From positions 1-16,098 of the forward strand of contig JAICTU010000179.1 of assembly GCA_025936205.1 (NCBI GenBank): 16,098 nucleotides of DNA, written 5' to 3'. Under the pieces are notes generated by a model. That model was given only the letters and a program-made list of their open reading frames with translations. It was not told the DNA's origin and made no database searches. Both the position numbers and the translations under genes were made by a program. Shown in pieces: positions 14,807-16,098 of this stretch. The DNA is from Polyangiaceae bacterium (GTDB lineage Bacteria; Myxococcota; Polyangia; Polyangiales; Polyangiaceae). Position 1 is the first letter of the stretch; each line of letters starts with the position of its first letter.

Positions 14807-15442
14807 ATGCGCGAGGCGATGAATCGACGCGCGGTGACGCGAGCGGCTCTGCTCGGTGTGGTTGCCGTTCTGGGCGGCCTCGGGCCGCCCGCGTGGGCGG
14901 GCGAGCGCGAGGTCGTGCGCCTGGGGTTGGCGGTGCATGTCGCCCGGGAAGAGGGCGAGCCCGTCGCCGATGAAGCCTTCATCGACCGGCAGGTGGAGAC
15001 GGCGAACCGCATCTACGCGCCCTACGGCGTGCAGTTCGAGCGGCGCGAGCGTCACGACCGGGACGCTCGCGCCGCGCACATGGCGACGCGCGCCGATCGC
15101 GATGCGCTCGGCGCCTTCGTGCGGCCGCACTGGATCAATGTCTTTGTCGTGGCTTCATTGATGGACGTGGACGAGGCGGAGCGCGTCCGCCGCGGTGTGC
15201 ACTGGCACTCCGCCCGCCACGTGCCAGCACACTATCTGATCCTTTCCCGCATCTCCTTCGACGCCGTGCTGGCGCACGAGCTCGGCCACTTTCTGGGTAA
15301 CCCGCGCCACAGTGAGACGCCCGGCAACCTGATGAGCTATCACCATACGGACGTGCTGCCCCTTCTGGATGACGCTCAGCAGAAACGGCTGCACCGCAGC
15401 GTTGCGGCGTATCTCCGCACGGCCGAGTTGAGGCGGCTGTGA
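14807..15442 (+). CDS. Secreted metzincin-like zinc metallopeptidase
   Basis: This 211-residue protein has a signal peptide (hydrophobic 13-30, cleavage after A-W-A31) and a compact protease domain. Typical early segments are VETANRIYAPYGVQFE (63-78) and WINVFVVASL (109-118). The active site is HELGHFLGNPRH (157-168) and a Met-turn follows in PGNLMSY (Met176). Metzincins use H-E-x2-H-x2-G-x2-H; here the third His is one residue later (H-E-x2-H-x2-G-x3-H). There is no obvious propeptide or C-terminal domain. It is probably an extracellular or periplasmic protease of narrow specificity. A second in-frame ATG at 14819 also gives a good signal peptide, with GAGG close before it, and may be the true start. 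Confidence 0.82.
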   Translation: MREAMNRRAVTRAALLGVVAVLGGLGPPAWAGEREVVRLGLAVHVAREEGEPVADEAFIDRQVETANRIYAPYGVQFERRERHDRDARAAHMATRADRDALGAFVRPHWINVFVVASLMDVDEAERVRRGVHWHSARHVPAHYLILSRISFDAVLAHELGHFLGNPRHSETPGNLMSYHHTDVLPLLDDAQQKRLHRSVAAYLRTAELRRL

Positions 15443-15471
15443 ATCCAGCCGACAAGGGAGGGACGATCCGC

Positions 15472-15493
15472 CTCGCCGGGGCCGAGCGGCGAG
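15472..15493. terminator. Possible bidirectional terminator between convergent genes
   Basis: CTCGCCG (15472-15478) and CGGCGAG (15487-15493) form a perfect 7-bp stem with an eight-base loop in the short gap between the peptidase stop and the DUF378 stop. No T run on either side. Confidence 0.4.
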
Positions 15494-15494
15494 C

Positions 15495-15770
15495 TCAACG
15501 CGAGTGCGGCGCGGGCTCGAGGCGATGCTGCGACGGGGCAGAGATGCGCGGGATGGAAAACAGCGTCGCGAGCCCCGAGAGGCCGACCAGCGCATAGATG
15601 ACGCGACTGACGGTACTGGTCTGCTCGTGCGAGCCGCCGCCGAAGATGGCGTCTACGAGGTTCCAGTTGAAGAAACCGATCAGTCCCCAGTTGATGGCGC
15701 CGATGCAGGCGATCGCGATGAGCACCTTGACCAGGGCAGAAAGCCCCGTTTCGTGTGTGTCATGAGCCAT
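15495..15770 (-). CDS. DUF378 family small membrane protein
   Basis: This 91-residue protein has two predicted membrane helices, about 12-34 (LVKVLIAIACIGAINWGLIG) and 60-76 (SRVIYALVGLSGLATLF). Between them lies FNWNLVDAIFGGG. The A-I-N-W-G-L-I-G-x-F-N-x-x-L-V-x-x-I-F-G pattern and the x-R-V-I-Y-x-L-V-G-L-x-G pattern are the signature of DUF378 (YuzA-like) inner-membrane proteins, whose function is unknown. The C-terminal tail of about 17 residues (Pro, His, Arg-rich) is beyond the usual domain. The start at 15770 is supported by AAGGAA seven bases before the ATG. The frame is open to 15881 but that part is not conserved in style. Confidence 0.9.
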   Translation of the reverse strand: MAHDTHETGLSALVKVLIAIACIGAINWGLIGFFNWNLVDAIFGGGSHEQTSTVSRVIYALVGLSGLATLFSIPRISAPSQHRLEPAPHSR

Positions 15771-16014
15771 TGAATGCTTCCTTTCTGGGAGCGCGAGCTC
15801 CTCTGCCTTGTGGAAGGGGCAAGGCGCGCGCCAAGAGAGGAACAAAGCTGAGCTGGCGGCCTGTCCGTGCATTGGGCTCATCCTGGTGGGGCACGATGCC
15901 GGGTGGTGCCGAGCCCATCAGACTCTGTTGGGGTCGCTAGCAGTTACGTTCCTGCCACGTGCTGGCTCCGCGAATCTGGGCCTTTTTCGCGCGCGCTCGT
16001 GCGAGAATGGTGGC

Positions 16015-16098
16015 ATGGATCTTACTTGTCATTTCCGCGGCGCCGGCTCGCTCGGCGCCGTTGTCGCCGCCCTTTCGCTCTCGGTCTTTGGCTGCAGC
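16015..16098 (+). CDS. N-terminus of a probable lipoprotein, cut by the window edge
   Basis: The last 28 codons read MDLTCHFRGAGSLGAVVAAL and then SLSVFGCS, a lipoprotein signal with the lipobox S-V-F-G-C. The rest of the gene is outside the window. A second frame beginning at ATG 16006 reads MVAWILLVISAAPARSAP and also looks like a signal peptide, so the frame is not settled. The lipobox and absence of the rare TTA codon favour 16015. Confidence 0.5.
   Translation, partial: MDLTCHFRGAGSLGAVVAALSLSVFGCS

Noticed and set aside
14609..15130. Minus-strand open frame across the peptidase start
   Set aside because: Shadow of the peptidase N-terminus and the upstream region; no start signal or domain.

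Overview
The window looks like chromosomal DNA of a high-GC deltaproteobacterial-type organism, most likely a myxobacterium (Myxococcota). This is inference from style rather than from a marker gene: G/C-rich third codon positions, many lipoproteins and secreted proteins, a Cys-rich repeat lipoprotein of the 'CVDGVCC' kind common in Polyangiales-type genomes, a ricin-type lectin lipoprotein, and a good sigma-54 promoter. No rRNA, tRNA, CRISPR array, insertion sequence or phage gene was seen.

Layout. 1-144: 5' end of a medium-chain dehydrogenase/quinone reductase gene (minus), cut by the window edge. 453-1865: a secreted Sel1-repeat protein, a remnant of a GNAT acetyltransferase gene, and a small PlsC-type acyltransferase (all plus). 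2157-4707: a large Cys-rich lipoprotein gene (plus) that reads through only if two single-base losses are repaired. 4778-5899: a lipoprotein carbohydrate acetylesterase (minus) with a LacI-type operator upstream. 6221-9186: a detoxification/stress-flavoured block made of an NTF2-like lipoprotein (minus), an OsmC-family protein (plus), an FAD monooxygenase (minus) and a divergent TetR regulator (plus), with a near-perfect palindromic operator between the last two. 9558-11327: a lectin lipoprotein (plus) behind a sigma-54 promoter and in front of an intrinsic terminator. 11410-14393: two overlapping, paralogous outer-membrane beta-barrel genes (minus). 14807-15442: a secreted metzincin-like peptidase (plus). 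15495-15770: a small DUF378 membrane protein (minus). 16015-end: the start of another probable lipoprotein (plus).

How the parts fit. At least nine products carry export signals, so the region is mainly cell-envelope and secreted functions: carbohydrate de-acetylation, carbohydrate binding, proteolysis and outer-membrane barrels. This suits a predatory or polymer-degrading soil bacterium. Regulation visible in the DNA is local: a TetR operator for the monooxygenase, a LacI-type box for the esterase, and sigma-54 control of the lectin. I see no single multi-gene defence or biosynthetic system. The items most worth following up are the tandem barrel pair, the frameshifted Cys-rich gene, the sigma-54 lectin and the metallopeptidase with an altered zinc motif.
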